This document shows positions 1 through 8,317 of a DNA stretch of 64,000 nt, in pieces. The notes below the pieces were generated by a model. The model was not told where the DNA came from. It saw nothing but the letters and a program-made list of their open reading frames with translations, and did not search any database. This DNA is from JAAYCI01 sp964371725 (GTDB lineage: Bacteria; Bacillota; Clostridia; Oscillospirales; Ruminococcaceae): assembly GCA_964371725.1 (NCBI GenBank), contig CAYJNQ010000005.1, forward strand, positions 1-64,000, written 5' to 3'. The translations under genes were made by a program, and so were the position numbers. How positions within the stretch are numbered: position 1 is the first letter of the stretch; each line of letters opens with the position of its first letter.

Positions 1-88
1 CGCTACCATGAATCTAAAAAAGCTGGCAATGTGGGCTTAGCATACCCACATTTTCGCTCGCTTTCACTCATGTTTCCCTGTTTATGCA

Positions 89-118
89 GAAAAAACCGCC
101 TCTCAAAGGCGGTTTTTT
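89..118. terminator. Intrinsic terminator, bidirectional
   Basis: An inverted repeat with arms AAAAAACCGCC and GGCGGTTTTTT closes on a short TCTCAAA loop. A-tract and T-tract flank both arms, so it can terminate in either direction. It lies downstream of the minus-strand peptidase and would also end a gene entering from the left. The same stem recurs at 49671-49701. Confidence 0.85.
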
Positions 119-128
119 GACAGTCTGA

Positions 129-165
129 GGGAGGCTGTTTCAAAATCATTTTGAAACAGCCTCCC
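129..165. terminator. Palindromic terminator of a repeated family
   Basis: GGGAGGCTGTTTCAAAAT pairs perfectly with the complementary arm around a one-base centre, followed by TTTTCT. It sits just past the stop of the minus-strand peptidase. Closely similar palindromes with a CTGTTT core are at 5371-5404 and 11312-11346, so this is a dispersed terminator type and not a one-off hairpin. Confidence 0.8.
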
Positions 166-181
166 TTTTCTATTTTCCGCA

Positions 182-1534
182 TCACGCCTCGCTTTGGCCG
201 GCAAGCAACTCAAATGCACGGGCATAGATTTCGATGGCGGTTTTGAAATTTCGTACACTTAAGCATTCGTTTGGTCTGTGTTCGGTGGACGGCGCCCCAG
301 GCAAAGATGCACCAAACGCAAGAATGTTGTCCATACTGCGTGCAAATGTGGCCCCACCACTTGTGCGCGGCTCGGCCTGCGTGTCGCCGCTTGCCTCGTG
401 ATAGGCCTGTAATAGCAATTTCACCAAGGCCGTGTCCTTTTCGATGTGCAGTGGTTTTAGATAATTTTGCTCTTCTGCCAACACGTCATAGTCCGCACAC
501 GTTTTTTGCAACTGCTCCGCCACCTGCTCGCGCGTATACGACACAGGAAAGCGGATGTCGATATCGGCCTGTTGCCTGCCGTTTGCAAAGCGTATCGTGC
601 CCACGTTCAGGGTAAGATGCCCTGTTTCGACATCCTCTACCTTCCCAAACAGAGCTTCGCCCGTGGCATCTGCCGCCTTTTCGGCGATGAAACGCAGCAG
701 CGCACCACTTTCCCCGCATTTATAGAGGGCCGCGCACAGGTGCACAGCGGCATTTTCCCCCTGTGGTGCATCCTTTGCGTGCACGGCCTTCCCCTTTGCG
801 CAAAGTGTATCATTCTGCTTTTCAAATGGATGGCCCAGTGCACGCATCGCCTCGGCCAGCGCTTCTGTATAAGGCGCATTTGCCTCCTCGGGTACGGCGT
901 TCACAGCCGTGCCGCCTACCAAGGGCACACAGCTTGGCTCCCGTGTTGTCAGTCGATATTGGAGAACACCTTTTTCAGCATAGATAAGAGGAAAAGAGGA
1001 ATCCGGCGTGAAGCCGAGGCTCGGCAACTCCTCGCACTGCACATAGCGATGCACACAGCGCCAACCGATTTCCTCGTCGGTGCAAAAAATGAAACGCACG
1101 CGCTTTGTTAGCACACCCCCGCCTTTCAAAAACAAATATAGGCCATACATCGCGGCCAACATCGGGCCTTTGTCATCCTGCACGCCGCGGCCATACCACA
1201 CGCCGTCCCGTTCGCTCAGCGTAAAGGGCGCACTGTGCCACAGGGTTTCATCTCCGGCCGGCACTATGTCCACATGGCCAAGCACACCGAGCATTTCTTC
1301 TCCTTCGCCAACTTCGGCATAGCCGTAATAGCCCGCTTCGTCGAGCACGGTGCAAAACCCCAGCGCGCGCGCAATGTCAAGTGCCGTGCACAGCGCCTCA
1401 TAAGCACCCTCTCCCATCGGTTTTCCCGGCTGTTCCGGCCCGTTTTCGCTGTTGATGGCCACAAGTTGTGCCAGATGGTCTCGAAAATTTTCAAAATTTT
1501 CGTCCACCGCCTGTTTCATTGCCAATTTTTGCAT
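182..1534 (-). CDS. pepV: M20 family dipeptidase, PepV-like
   Basis: This is a zinc-dependent cytoplasmic dipeptidase of the M20A/PepV group, which cleaves dipeptides for amino acid supply. The 450-residue length is normal. Visible M20 landmarks are the GHVDIVPAGD metal/catalytic region, YGRGVQDDKGPMLAAMYGL and TDEEIGWRC with the general-base glutamate pair; RTSGGATFARSM and GAPSTEHRPNE lie near the C-terminus. I chose the ATG at 1534 because GGGAGG stands 7 bases upstream; the open frame runs further up without a ribosome site. It is divergent from another M20 gene, each with its own promoter. The PepV subfamily is inferred from motif layout. Confidence 0.88.
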   Translation of the reverse strand: MQKLAMKQAVDENFENFRDHLAQLVAINSENGPEQPGKPMGEGAYEALCTALDIARALGFCTVLDEAGYYGYAEVGEGEEMLGVLGHVDIVPAGDETLWHSAPFTLSERDGVWYGRGVQDDKGPMLAAMYGLYLFLKGGGVLTKRVRFIFCTDEEIGWRCVHRYVQCEELPSLGFTPDSSFPLIYAEKGVLQYRLTTREPSCVPLVGGTAVNAVPEEANAPYTEALAEAMRALGHPFEKQNDTLCAKGKAVHAKDAPQGENAAVHLCAALYKCGESGALLRFIAEKAADATGEALFGKVEDVETGHLTLNVGTIRFANGRQQADIDIRFPVSYTREQVAEQLQKTCADYDVLAEEQNYLKPLHIEKDTALVKLLLQAYHEASGDTQAEPRTSGGATFARSMDNILAFGASLPGAPSTEHRPNECLSVRNFKTAIEIYARAFELLAGQSEA

Positions 1535-1562
1535 ACGCTCGCCTCCCTTTTTCTTTAACCTA

Positions 1563-1591
1563 AGTATAGCTTCTTTATTCCCTCGACACAA
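1563..1591 (-). promoter_or_regulatory. Promoter for the PepV-like peptidase
   Basis: On the minus strand TTGTGT (1591-1586) and TATACT (1568-1563) are separated by 17 bases, 29 bases ahead of the start codon. It is back to back with the plus-strand promoter at 1609-1637. Confidence 0.6.
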
Positions 1592-1608
1592 GAAAAAAAA
1601 GGGGTTCT

Positions 1609-1637
1609 TTGCGAAAGCGGTTTCCGGGTGGTATACT
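1609..1637 (+). promoter_or_regulatory. Promoter for the M20D amidohydrolase
   Basis: TTGCGA (1609-1614) and TATACT (1632-1637) with a 17-base spacer lie 20 bases before the start codon. The same TTGCGA/TATACT pairing recurs at 61992-62020. Confidence 0.65.
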
Positions 1638-1657
1638 GGTTTTACAGGAGGGTAACC

Positions 1658-2857
1658 ATGAATGAATTTTTGAGATCGGCAAAAAAACGGCAAGCTCACT
1701 GGACACAGCTATATCAGCGCTTACACAGCCACCCGGAACTGAGCTTTCAAGAGTATGAGACCACGCGCTTGATTCGCGAGGAGGTTCAAAAGCTTGGCCT
1801 TGAAATTCTTCCCCTTGGCACCGAAACCGGCTTGCTTTGTCTTTTGCGCGGCGCAAAACCGGGCCCTTTGGTTGCCCTGCGCGCCGACATCGACGCCATT
1901 GCCGAAACCGACCGAGGCGAAGGCGCCGTGCGTTCTCTGAACCCCGGTGTAATGCACGCCTGCGGGCACGATGTGCACACCTGCTGTGTTTTGGGTGCCG
2001 CAGCGCTTCTGTGCGAAAGGCAAGACAGCATGCATGGCGATGTGGCCTTTCTTTTCCAACCGGCCGAAGAGGTAACCGAAGGGGCAAAGGCCGTTCTTGC
2101 ACACGGTTTTTTGCAAAAACTCCCCCGGCTACCCACCGCCTTTTTTTCCCTACATGTCGATTCCTTTGCCGCTGGGTACGTGGGTGTTCGCACCGGTGCT
2201 GTGGCCGCTTCCAAAACCCATTTTCGCATTCGGATAAACGGACGCACCGGCCAAGGTGGTTTTCCACATGAATGTGTGGACCCCATTGTGGCAGGTGCCG
2301 CACTCATCAGCGCCATTCAAACCATTGTTAGCCGCAATGCCGACCCTCGCAAGGCTTTGGTGTGCGCCGTATACAATGCCCACGCGGGCGAGCATGAATT
2401 TTTTGTGTGCGATGAAATGCGGCTTTCGGGCTCTATCCGTGCCTTGGACGAAGCCACGGCCAAGATGGCACAGAAGCGCATTGAGGAGCTTTGCACCTCT
2501 CTCCCCGCTGCCTACGGATGCACCGCCACGCTTGAATGGATTCCCCATGTGCCCATTTTAGAGAATGATGCCCAACTGGCTCCGCTGGCCGAAAAGGCCG
2601 CCGAGTTGGTTGTGGGAAAAGAATGGGTACTTCCCGCTTCACCCATGCTCGGCTCTGATGATTTTGCCGTGTTCGGAGAGCATGTACCCCTTTATTATTA
2701 CCGGCTTGGTGCCATGGATTCAACGGGCCCTTTTCATGCCTTGCACAGCCCAACCTTCACCACAAATTCTGCCGCACTCAGCGTGGGCAGTGCTGTTTTG
2801 GCACAGGCTGCCGATTTGGCACTGCTAAACCATACACAAAACCCGAAACAGGCTTAA
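1658..2857 (+). CDS. M20D family amidohydrolase
   Basis: This is a metal-dependent amidohydrolase of the M20D group (hippurate hydrolase, N-acyl-amino-acid amidohydrolase, N-acetyldiaminopimelate deacetylase). In 399 residues it shows LHSHPELSFQEYET near the N-terminus, ALRADIDAI, the metal motif MHACGHDVHT, FQPAEE with the catalytic glutamate, and SDDFAVF near the C-terminus. The ATG at 1658 follows CAGGAGGG. The true substrate cannot be told from sequence; no dap genes are nearby, so a lysine-pathway role is not supported by context. Confidence 0.85.
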   Translation: MNEFLRSAKKRQAHWTQLYQRLHSHPELSFQEYETTRLIREEVQKLGLEILPLGTETGLLCLLRGAKPGPLVALRADIDAIAETDRGEGAVRSLNPGVMHACGHDVHTCCVLGAAALLCERQDSMHGDVAFLFQPAEEVTEGAKAVLAHGFLQKLPRLPTAFFSLHVDSFAAGYVGVRTGAVAASKTHFRIRINGRTGQGGFPHECVDPIVAGAALISAIQTIVSRNADPRKALVCAVYNAHAGEHEFFVCDEMRLSGSIRALDEATAKMAQKRIEELCTSLPAAYGCTATLEWIPHVPILENDAQLAPLAEKAAELVVGKEWVLPASPMLGSDDFAVFGEHVPLYYYRLGAMDSTGPFHALHSPTFTTNSAALSVGSAVLAQAADLALLNHTQNPKQA

Positions 2858-2858
2858 G

Positions 2859-2905
2859 AATACAAACAAAAACAGCGCATCATCTCTTATTGTTTGTATT
2901 TTTTA
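2859..2905 (+). terminator. Intrinsic terminator after the M20D gene
   Basis: AATACAAACAA pairs with TTGTTTGTATT over a 20-base loop and is followed by TTTTTAT. It separates the M20D gene from the nfnA promoter. Confidence 0.7.
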
Positions 2906-2916
2906 TCACTTTTTAT

Positions 2917-2945
2917 TTGACCAACTACTCAAAAAATTGTATAAT
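2917..2945 (+). promoter_or_regulatory. nfnAB promoter
   Basis: TTGACC (2917-2922) and consensus TATAAT (2940-2945) are separated by exactly 17 bases, 50 bases ahead of the nfnA start. This is one of the strongest promoters in the window. Confidence 0.8.
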
Positions 2946-2995
2946 GTATTTTATGTGGATTTGGCAAGAGAAGCAAAGTGGAATAGGAGGATACT

Positions 2996-3835
2996 ATGTA
3001 CAAAATTGTGAAAAAAGAATCGCTGAACCCAACCGTTAGTCGCATGGAAATTGAGGCACCTCTGGTAGCAAAAAAAGCACAGCCAGGTCAATTTATCATA
3101 GTGCGCGCCACCGATGATGCAGAGCGCCTGCCGCTTACCATTGCCGATTACGACCGCAGCAAAGGCACGGTTACCATCATCTATCAAATTGTGGGTGGCG
3201 GTACCCTGCGCCTAGACGGCTTAAACGAGGGCGACAGCGTGCAGGACTTTGTGGGTCCGCTTGGCAAAGCCAGCGAGCTTGAAAACCTGAAAAAAGTGGC
3301 CGTGGTGGGCGGCGGTGTGGGCTGTGCCATCGCTTATCCCGTGGCCAAAAAACTGCATGAGCTTGGCTGCGAAGTGCACAGTGTTGTTGGCTTTAGAAAC
3401 CGCGACCTTGTTATTTTGGAAGAGGAATTCAAGGCGGCCAGCACCGAGATGCGCATGATGACAGACGACGGTAGCTATGGCGAAAAAGGGCTGGTTACAA
3501 ACGCCCTTGAAAGCCTTATTGAAGCCGGAAACCGCTACGACGAGGTCATCGCCATTGGACCTTTGATTATGATGAAATTTGTAGTGGCCACAGCACAAAA
3601 ACATGGTTTGAAAAGTGTTGTTTCGATGAACCCGGTAATGGTGGATGGCACGGGTATGTGTGGTGGTTGCCGCTTAACCGTAGGCGGAGAGGTAAAGTTT
3701 GCCTGCGTGGACGGCCCCGAATTTGATGGTGATTTAATCGATTTCGACGAAGCCATGCGCAGAGCCGGGAACTTTAAAAGTTTTGAAACACACGCACGCG
3801 ACGAAAGTTGCCGCTTGATGAACCGCAAATTATAA
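2996..3835 (+). CDS. nfnA: NfnA, small subunit of NADH-dependent ferredoxin:NADP+ oxidoreductase
   Basis: The flavin and [2Fe-2S] subunit of the cytoplasmic NfnAB complex, which couples NADH, reduced ferredoxin and NADP+ by flavin-based electron bifurcation. Its 279 residues match the family. An N-terminal ferredoxin-reductase beta barrel (PGQFIIVRA, ERLPLTIADYD) is followed by a nucleotide-binding VAVVGGGVGCAIAYPVAK. The C-terminal cysteine cluster GTGMCGGCRLTVGGEVKFAC holds the iron-sulfur cluster. The ATG follows ATAGGAGG. It is followed by the large subunit, which settles the choice against a stand-alone sulfide dehydrogenase or dihydroorotate electron-transfer subunit. Confidence 0.9.
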   Translation: MYKIVKKESLNPTVSRMEIEAPLVAKKAQPGQFIIVRATDDAERLPLTIADYDRSKGTVTIIYQIVGGGTLRLDGLNEGDSVQDFVGPLGKASELENLKKVAVVGGGVGCAIAYPVAKKLHELGCEVHSVVGFRNRDLVILEEEFKAASTEMRMMTDDGSYGEKGLVTNALESLIEAGNRYDEVIAIGPLIMMKFVVATAQKHGLKSVVSMNPVMVDGTGMCGGCRLTVGGEVKFACVDGPEFDGDLIDFDEAMRRAGNFKSFETHARDESCRLMNRKL

Positions 3836-3931
3836 TTTTTTCAGCAATAAACGAAAAAATAAACCACCCGGTCTCTACCCGGGCGGAACTAGATAATCGC
3901 AAGTGCATATAGAGCAAAGGGGATGGAAGAA

Positions 3932-5320
3932 ATGCCAAATATGGAACCCAATAAAACGCCCATGCCGGCACAGGACGCCGAGCAACGCAGCCGGAATTTT
4001 AATGAAGTGGCCCTTGGGTACACGCACGAAATGGCTGTAAACGAAGCCGCACGCTGTTTACAATGTAAACACAAACCCTGTGTGGAAGGTTGCCCCGTAG
4101 GCATCGATATTCCGGCTTTTTTGGCCAAAGTAGCCGCAGACGATATGCCCGCAGCCTATGAATCGCTGAGTGCGCAAACCAGCCTACCGGCCGTTTGCGG
4201 GCGTGTGTGCCCGCAGGAAACACAATGCGAAGCCAAGTGTGTGCGTGGCATCAAACACGAACCTGTAGGCATTGGCCGCTTAGAGCGCTATGTGGCCGAT
4301 TGGAAGATGGCCTGTGAGAAAACCCCGGCACAAAAACCGGCCTCAAACGGACGTAAAGTGGCCGTGGTGGGTGCAGGTCCTGCCGGGCTTACCGTGGCAG
4401 GTGAATTGGCAAAAAAAGGATATGCAGTAACCATTTATGAGGCCCTGCACAAAACAGGTGGTGTTCTGGTATATGGTATTCCGGAGTTTCGCCTGCCCAA
4501 GGCCATAGTACAAAGAGAGATAGACGGCCTTAAAGAATTGGGGGTCGAAATTGTCACAAACATGGTCATCGGCAAAGTGCTCACCGTGGACGAGCTCTTT
4601 GAGATGGGTTTTGAAGCCGTATTCATCGGCTCTGGCGCCGGGTTGCCGGTATTCATGGGCATTCCGGGCGAAAACTTGAACGGTGTTGTAAGCGCCAACG
4701 AATTTTTAACACGTATCAATTTGATGGGCGCTTGGAAAGATGACAGCCACACCCCGGTGATGCGTGCACGGCGTGTAGCAATTGTCGGTGGCGGAAACGT
4801 GGCCATGGATGCCGCGCGCTGTGCACGGCGGCTTGGCGCGGAAGAAGTACATGTATTCTATCGCCGCACGCGCGACGAGATGCCCGCACGTTTGGAAGAG
4901 GTCGAACACGCTGAAGAAGAGGGCATTCAATTTCAGTTCCTCATCACACCGCTCGAGGTGCTTGGAGACGAAAACGGCAATGTGGTGAAGATGCACTGCC
5001 TGCGTAATGAACTGGGTGAAGCAGACGCTTCGGGTCGCCGCCGCCCTGTGCCCATTGAGGGCAGTGATTTCTACCCGGAGCTGGATGGCGTTATTGTGGC
5101 CATTGGCAACAGCCCCAACCCCCTGATTCGTATGACCACCCCGGGCCTTGAGGCCAACAAATGGGGTTGTCTTGTGACCAAAGACGAAAAGGGGCTTACC
5201 ACGCGCGACATGGTTTGGGCCGGCGGCGACGTGGTAACCGGTGCCGCCACGGTGATTTTGGCCATGGGTGCAGGCAAAGAAGCCGCAGGCCAAATCGACG
5301 AAGTGCTCACCTCTCAATAA
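3932..5320 (+). CDS. nfnB: NfnB, large subunit (GltD-like flavoprotein)
   Basis: The bifurcating-FAD and [4Fe-4S] subunit, similar to the glutamate synthase small chain. It carries the N-terminal cysteines ARCLQCKHKPCVEGCPVGID and CGRVCPQETQCEAKC, a first dinucleotide fold (VAVVGAGPAGLTVAGELAKKG) and a second one (VAIVGGGNVAMDAARCARR). At 462 residues it is the usual length. I start at 3932 because AAAGGGG is 9 bases upstream; the in-frame ATG at 3923 would leave no spacing. The 96-base gap after nfnA holds a small CCCGG/CCGGG hairpin. No gltB large subunit is present, which supports Nfn and not glutamate synthase. Confidence 0.9.
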   Translation: MPNMEPNKTPMPAQDAEQRSRNFNEVALGYTHEMAVNEAARCLQCKHKPCVEGCPVGIDIPAFLAKVAADDMPAAYESLSAQTSLPAVCGRVCPQETQCEAKCVRGIKHEPVGIGRLERYVADWKMACEKTPAQKPASNGRKVAVVGAGPAGLTVAGELAKKGYAVTIYEALHKTGGVLVYGIPEFRLPKAIVQREIDGLKELGVEIVTNMVIGKVLTVDELFEMGFEAVFIGSGAGLPVFMGIPGENLNGVVSANEFLTRINLMGAWKDDSHTPVMRARRVAIVGGGNVAMDAARCARRLGAEEVHVFYRRTRDEMPARLEEVEHAEEEGIQFQFLITPLEVLGDENGNVVKMHCLRNELGEADASGRRRPVPIEGSDFYPELDGVIVAIGNSPNPLIRMTTPGLEANKWGCLVTKDEKGLTTRDMVWAGGDVVTGAATVILAMGAGKEAAGQIDEVLTSQ

Positions 5321-5370
5321 CCGGCACTTCATCAAAACGCCGTGCTCAGCACCCTTTCCATTGAAACAAA

Positions 5371-5409
5371 AGGGGCTGTTTTGAAGCATTTTAAAACAGC
5401 CCCTTTTTA
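5371..5409 (+). terminator. Terminator after nfnB (repeated CTGTTT family)
   Basis: AGGGGCTGTTTTGAA pairs, with wobble, with TTTTAAAACAGCCCCT and is followed by TTTTTATTTG. It belongs to the same family as the palindromes at 129-165 and 11312-11346. Confidence 0.85.
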
Positions 5410-5427
5410 TTTGTTTTTCACCGCAAA

Positions 5428-5523
5428 ACAGACCCTGTAAAAGCGGCCACCTAGGGGCCGCTTGTTCTGTAGCCACCCTCAAAATCAGCCGTACACACTC
5501 GCAACCTTCCAAAACCGGTGTGT
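5428..5523 (+). other. Two-hairpin leader before the cation transporter
   Basis: Hairpin one has AAGCGGCC (5441-5448) pairing with GGCCGCTT (5456-5463), extended by ACAGA/TCTGT at its base. Hairpin two pairs ACACAC with GTGTGT across about 20 bases (ending 5523). They lie between the nfnB terminator and the CDF gene. I could not match them to the Mn2+ (yybP-ykoY) or NiCo riboswitch consensus, so a metal-sensing role is only a suggestion from position. Confidence 0.3.
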
Positions 5524-5563
5524 CTTCCAAAAACGTGCTTTGCACTAAGAAAGGAGCTGCGTG

Positions 5564-6769
5564 GTGACCGCTTTGTTGATACGTTTGTTTATCCAAAACA
5601 AAGATGATACAAAAAACCCCGGCGTGCGTAGCGCCTATGGGAAGCTATGCGGCAGCATTGGCCTAATTTGCAATGTGCTTTTGGCGGTTTTTAAAGTGGC
5701 GGCCGGCCTTTTGTCTGGCAGTATTGCCATCACAGCCGATGCCGTCAACAATTTGTCCGATTCTGCCAGCTCTGTCATCACCTTGCTGGGTTTTAAATTA
5801 TCTGAAAAACCGGCCGACAAGGGCCATCCTTTTGGGCATGCACGCTATGAATACATTGCTGCTTTGGCTGTTTCCACACTGATTATGGCCATTGGCCTCG
5901 GGGTATTGCAAAGCAGCGTCAGCCGCATTTTGGCCCCTGCGCCCGTGCACTTTAGTACACTTTCCTTCCTCGTGCTTTTTGCCGGCATCTTGCTCAAAAT
6001 TTGGATGGCTCGGCTCAACCGTAGCATAGGCATAAAAATTGACAGCGGCGCTTTACAAGCCACCTATGCCGACAGCCGCAACGATGTGCTTGCCACGTCA
6101 GCCGTGTTGCTTTCGGCTGTTCTCTCCTATTTTTTTGGCTGGAACTTAGATGGCTGGATGGGGCTATCGGTGGCCATTTTCATTTTGGTAAACGGCATCT
6201 TGTTGATGCGCGACACCCTAAACCCACTTTTGGGCAGTGCCCAAAACGAAGATTTTGTGCGCATGGTGCAGGAGAAAATAGAAGCCGTGCCCGGTGTTTT
6301 GGGCACACACGACCTGCTTGTGCATGACTATGGCCCGGGACATCGTTTTGCCTCGGCTCACGTAGAGATGCCCGCTGATATGGACGTGATGCAAAGCCAC
6401 GATATCTTAGACAACATTGAACGTGATTTTTTGCAAAATGAGCAATTGCACCTCACCTTACACTACGACCCCATCGAAACACGCGAACATCTTTTAGACG
6501 ACGCCCGAAAACGGGCTGTGGATGCTTTATTGGGCATCGACACGCGTTTGCATCTGCACGACTTTCGTTTCGTGGCCGGCAAAGAACACGATAATTACAT
6601 CTTCGATGTGCTTTTGCCGGAAACTGTGCCGCTTTCGCCCACCCAGCTCGTTTACAGCGTGGAAACAGCCCTACAAGAAGCTGCCCCGCGTGCGGTACAC
6701 TGCCACATCACGGTAGACCGCTCGTATTTCCCAATTCAAACAGGATACACCCATTCTAAAGATGCATAG
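5564..6769 (+). CDS. Cation diffusion facilitator family transporter
   Basis: An inner-membrane proton-coupled divalent metal exporter (CDF/ZitB-FieF type). The N-terminal half has the membrane segments and metal motifs DAVNNLSDSASSV and HPFGHARYEYIAAL; a second transmembrane metal site lies around ATYADSRNDVLATSAVLLSA. The C-terminal cytoplasmic dimerisation domain is long (about 400 residues in all) with an extra regulatory-like extension. GTG at 5564 has AAGGAG seven bases upstream; GTG at 5561 is the alternative. The metal cannot be assigned; manganese, iron or zinc are all possible. Confidence 0.85.
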   Translation: MTALLIRLFIQNKDDTKNPGVRSAYGKLCGSIGLICNVLLAVFKVAAGLLSGSIAITADAVNNLSDSASSVITLLGFKLSEKPADKGHPFGHARYEYIAALAVSTLIMAIGLGVLQSSVSRILAPAPVHFSTLSFLVLFAGILLKIWMARLNRSIGIKIDSGALQATYADSRNDVLATSAVLLSAVLSYFFGWNLDGWMGLSVAIFILVNGILLMRDTLNPLLGSAQNEDFVRMVQEKIEAVPGVLGTHDLLVHDYGPGHRFASAHVEMPADMDVMQSHDILDNIERDFLQNEQLHLTLHYDPIETREHLLDDARKRAVDALLGIDTRLHLHDFRFVAGKEHDNYIFDVLLPETVPLSPTQLVYSVETALQEAAPRAVHCHITVDRSYFPIQTGYTHSKDA

Positions 6770-6784
6770 CGAAAGGAGACTTTT

Positions 6785-7966
6785 ATGACATTTCACTTAA
6801 GCAACAAAGCCAAGGCCATGCGCCCTTCCATCATTCGTGGCCTGCTCAAACAAATGGCCGACCCAACACTCATCAGTTTCGCAGGCGGAAATCCGGATGC
6901 CAACGCCTTCCCCAGCGAGGAAATTCGCGCCATTTCCGATAAACTTTTGAAAGATGAGCCCGCTGCCACTTTGCAATATTCGGTTACAGAGGGATATACC
7001 CCGTTGATTGAGGCCGGGAAAGCCTATCTTTCGCGCGAATTCGATATCATTGGCGAAAACGACAGCTTGATTGTGTGCTCGGGCAGCCAACAAATTATGG
7101 ATTTATTCGCGCGCCTTGTGTGCGACGAGGGGGATGTGGTGGCCACCGATGACCCCGCCTTCCTTGGGGCACTCAACAGTTTTCGCGCCTATGGTGTGAA
7201 TTTGCGCGCCGTGCCCATCGAAGAGGACGGTCCCAACCTGGACGCACTCGAAAAGGCCCTGTCTCAAAACCCAAAACCGCGCTTCTATTATACCATTCCC
7301 AACTTTCAAAACCCCACGGGCGCCGTTTGCAGCTTAGAAAAGCGCCGTGCCATCTACGATTTGTGCACCAAACACGGGGTACCCATTTTAGAGGATAACC
7401 CCTATGGCGAGCTTCGCTTCGAGGGTGAAAGCCTCCCTCCCATCAAAAGTTTTGACACGGAAAATGCCGTTGTGTATGCCGCCTCTTTGAGCAAAATTCT
7501 TTCCCCCGGTATGCGCGTGGCCTTCTGCGTGGGTCAATCGGAGTTGCTTTCCAAAATGGTGATGGCCAAGCAAGGCAACGATGTGCACACAAACCTTTGG
7601 GGGCAGCGCGTTTGCGAGCGGTTCCTTACCGAATACAACCTGGATGAACACCTTGCACGCATACGCGGTATCTACCAAAAAAAAGCCGAGCTCATGATGC
7701 AAGAGCTCGACAAAAATTTGGGCGATCGCCTATGCTATTGGCGCCCTAAGGGCGGTATGTTCCTGTGGGCCAGTTTACCGCAAGAGGTAGACACTGCCAC
7801 CTTTGTGGGAAAATGCCTTGAAAAGAAACTGGCCATTGTGCCCGGTAGCGCTTTTTTTGTGAACGAATTTGCAAAAAGCCAAACATTGCGTCTGAACTTT
7901 TCCACGCCCACGGCGGAGCAGATCCAAATTGGCGCGAAAGTGATGCGCGATTGTATGCCGGTATAA
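6785..7966 (+). CDS. PLP-dependent aminotransferase, class I/II (2-aminoadipate/aromatic type)
   Basis: A fold-type I aminotransferase of the LysN/Aro8/MocR-like stand-alone group, 393 residues. It shows FAGGNPDANAFPSEEI near the start, CSGSQQIMDLFARLV, the PNFQNPTG motif that contacts PLP, EDNPYGELRF and the PLP-lysine site SLSKILSPGMR. GAAAGGAG precedes the ATG. It lies 15 bases after the CDF gene and is probably co-transcribed, although no functional link is evident. The amino donor and acceptor are unresolved. Confidence 0.85.
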   Translation: MTFHLSNKAKAMRPSIIRGLLKQMADPTLISFAGGNPDANAFPSEEIRAISDKLLKDEPAATLQYSVTEGYTPLIEAGKAYLSREFDIIGENDSLIVCSGSQQIMDLFARLVCDEGDVVATDDPAFLGALNSFRAYGVNLRAVPIEEDGPNLDALEKALSQNPKPRFYYTIPNFQNPTGAVCSLEKRRAIYDLCTKHGVPILEDNPYGELRFEGESLPPIKSFDTENAVVYAASLSKILSPGMRVAFCVGQSELLSKMVMAKQGNDVHTNLWGQRVCERFLTEYNLDEHLARIRGIYQKKAELMMQELDKNLGDRLCYWRPKGGMFLWASLPQEVDTATFVGKCLEKKLAIVPGSAFFVNEFAKSQTLRLNFSTPTAEQIQIGAKVMRDCMPV

Positions 7967-8317
7967 CTTTATTTGAAAACCGTTTTGGAAACCGGATAGT
8001 AGGTGGTCTGCCGCGCCGATGGTTGCCGGGGCGGCAGTGGGGGTGATGCCAAACGGGGCAACTCCCGCTTTGAACTCATCCAAATATCCGATGAGGATAT
8101 TTGGGAATATAAGAGGGCATCGGGGCAAATAGGCCGGTCATCATGCCTGTTCTCTGTCCCGCGGAGCTTTCCTCTTCTAAAGTGCAACGTTAGTATACCT
8201 TTAAATTGTGAACAAATTTTGATATAATTTTAAATATTTCAAAAAAATAACTAAAAATTACAGCCTGGAAACAAATATTTTGTCGCACTGTGGCGGCACT
8301 TGGCAAAAGAGGCACCC
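7967..8317 (+). other. Hairpin-rich intergenic region and queH promoter
   Basis: No convincing gene was seen in this 351-base gap. It contains three consecutive hairpins: TGCCGC/GCGGCA (from about 8009 to 8037), AGTGGG/CCCGCT with G-T pairing (from about 8037 to 8068), and a perfect ten-base stem CCAAATATCC/GGATATTTGG (8080-8104). A TATAAT box at 8223-8228 lies in an AT-rich stretch about 90 bases ahead of queH; its -35 (TTTAAA) is weak. No preQ1 riboswitch consensus could be recognised. Confidence 0.35.

Noticed and set aside
3932..5320. Glutamate synthase small subunit (gltD)
   Set aside because: The NfnA subunit is immediately upstream and no large glutamate synthase subunit is present, so NfnB is the better call.
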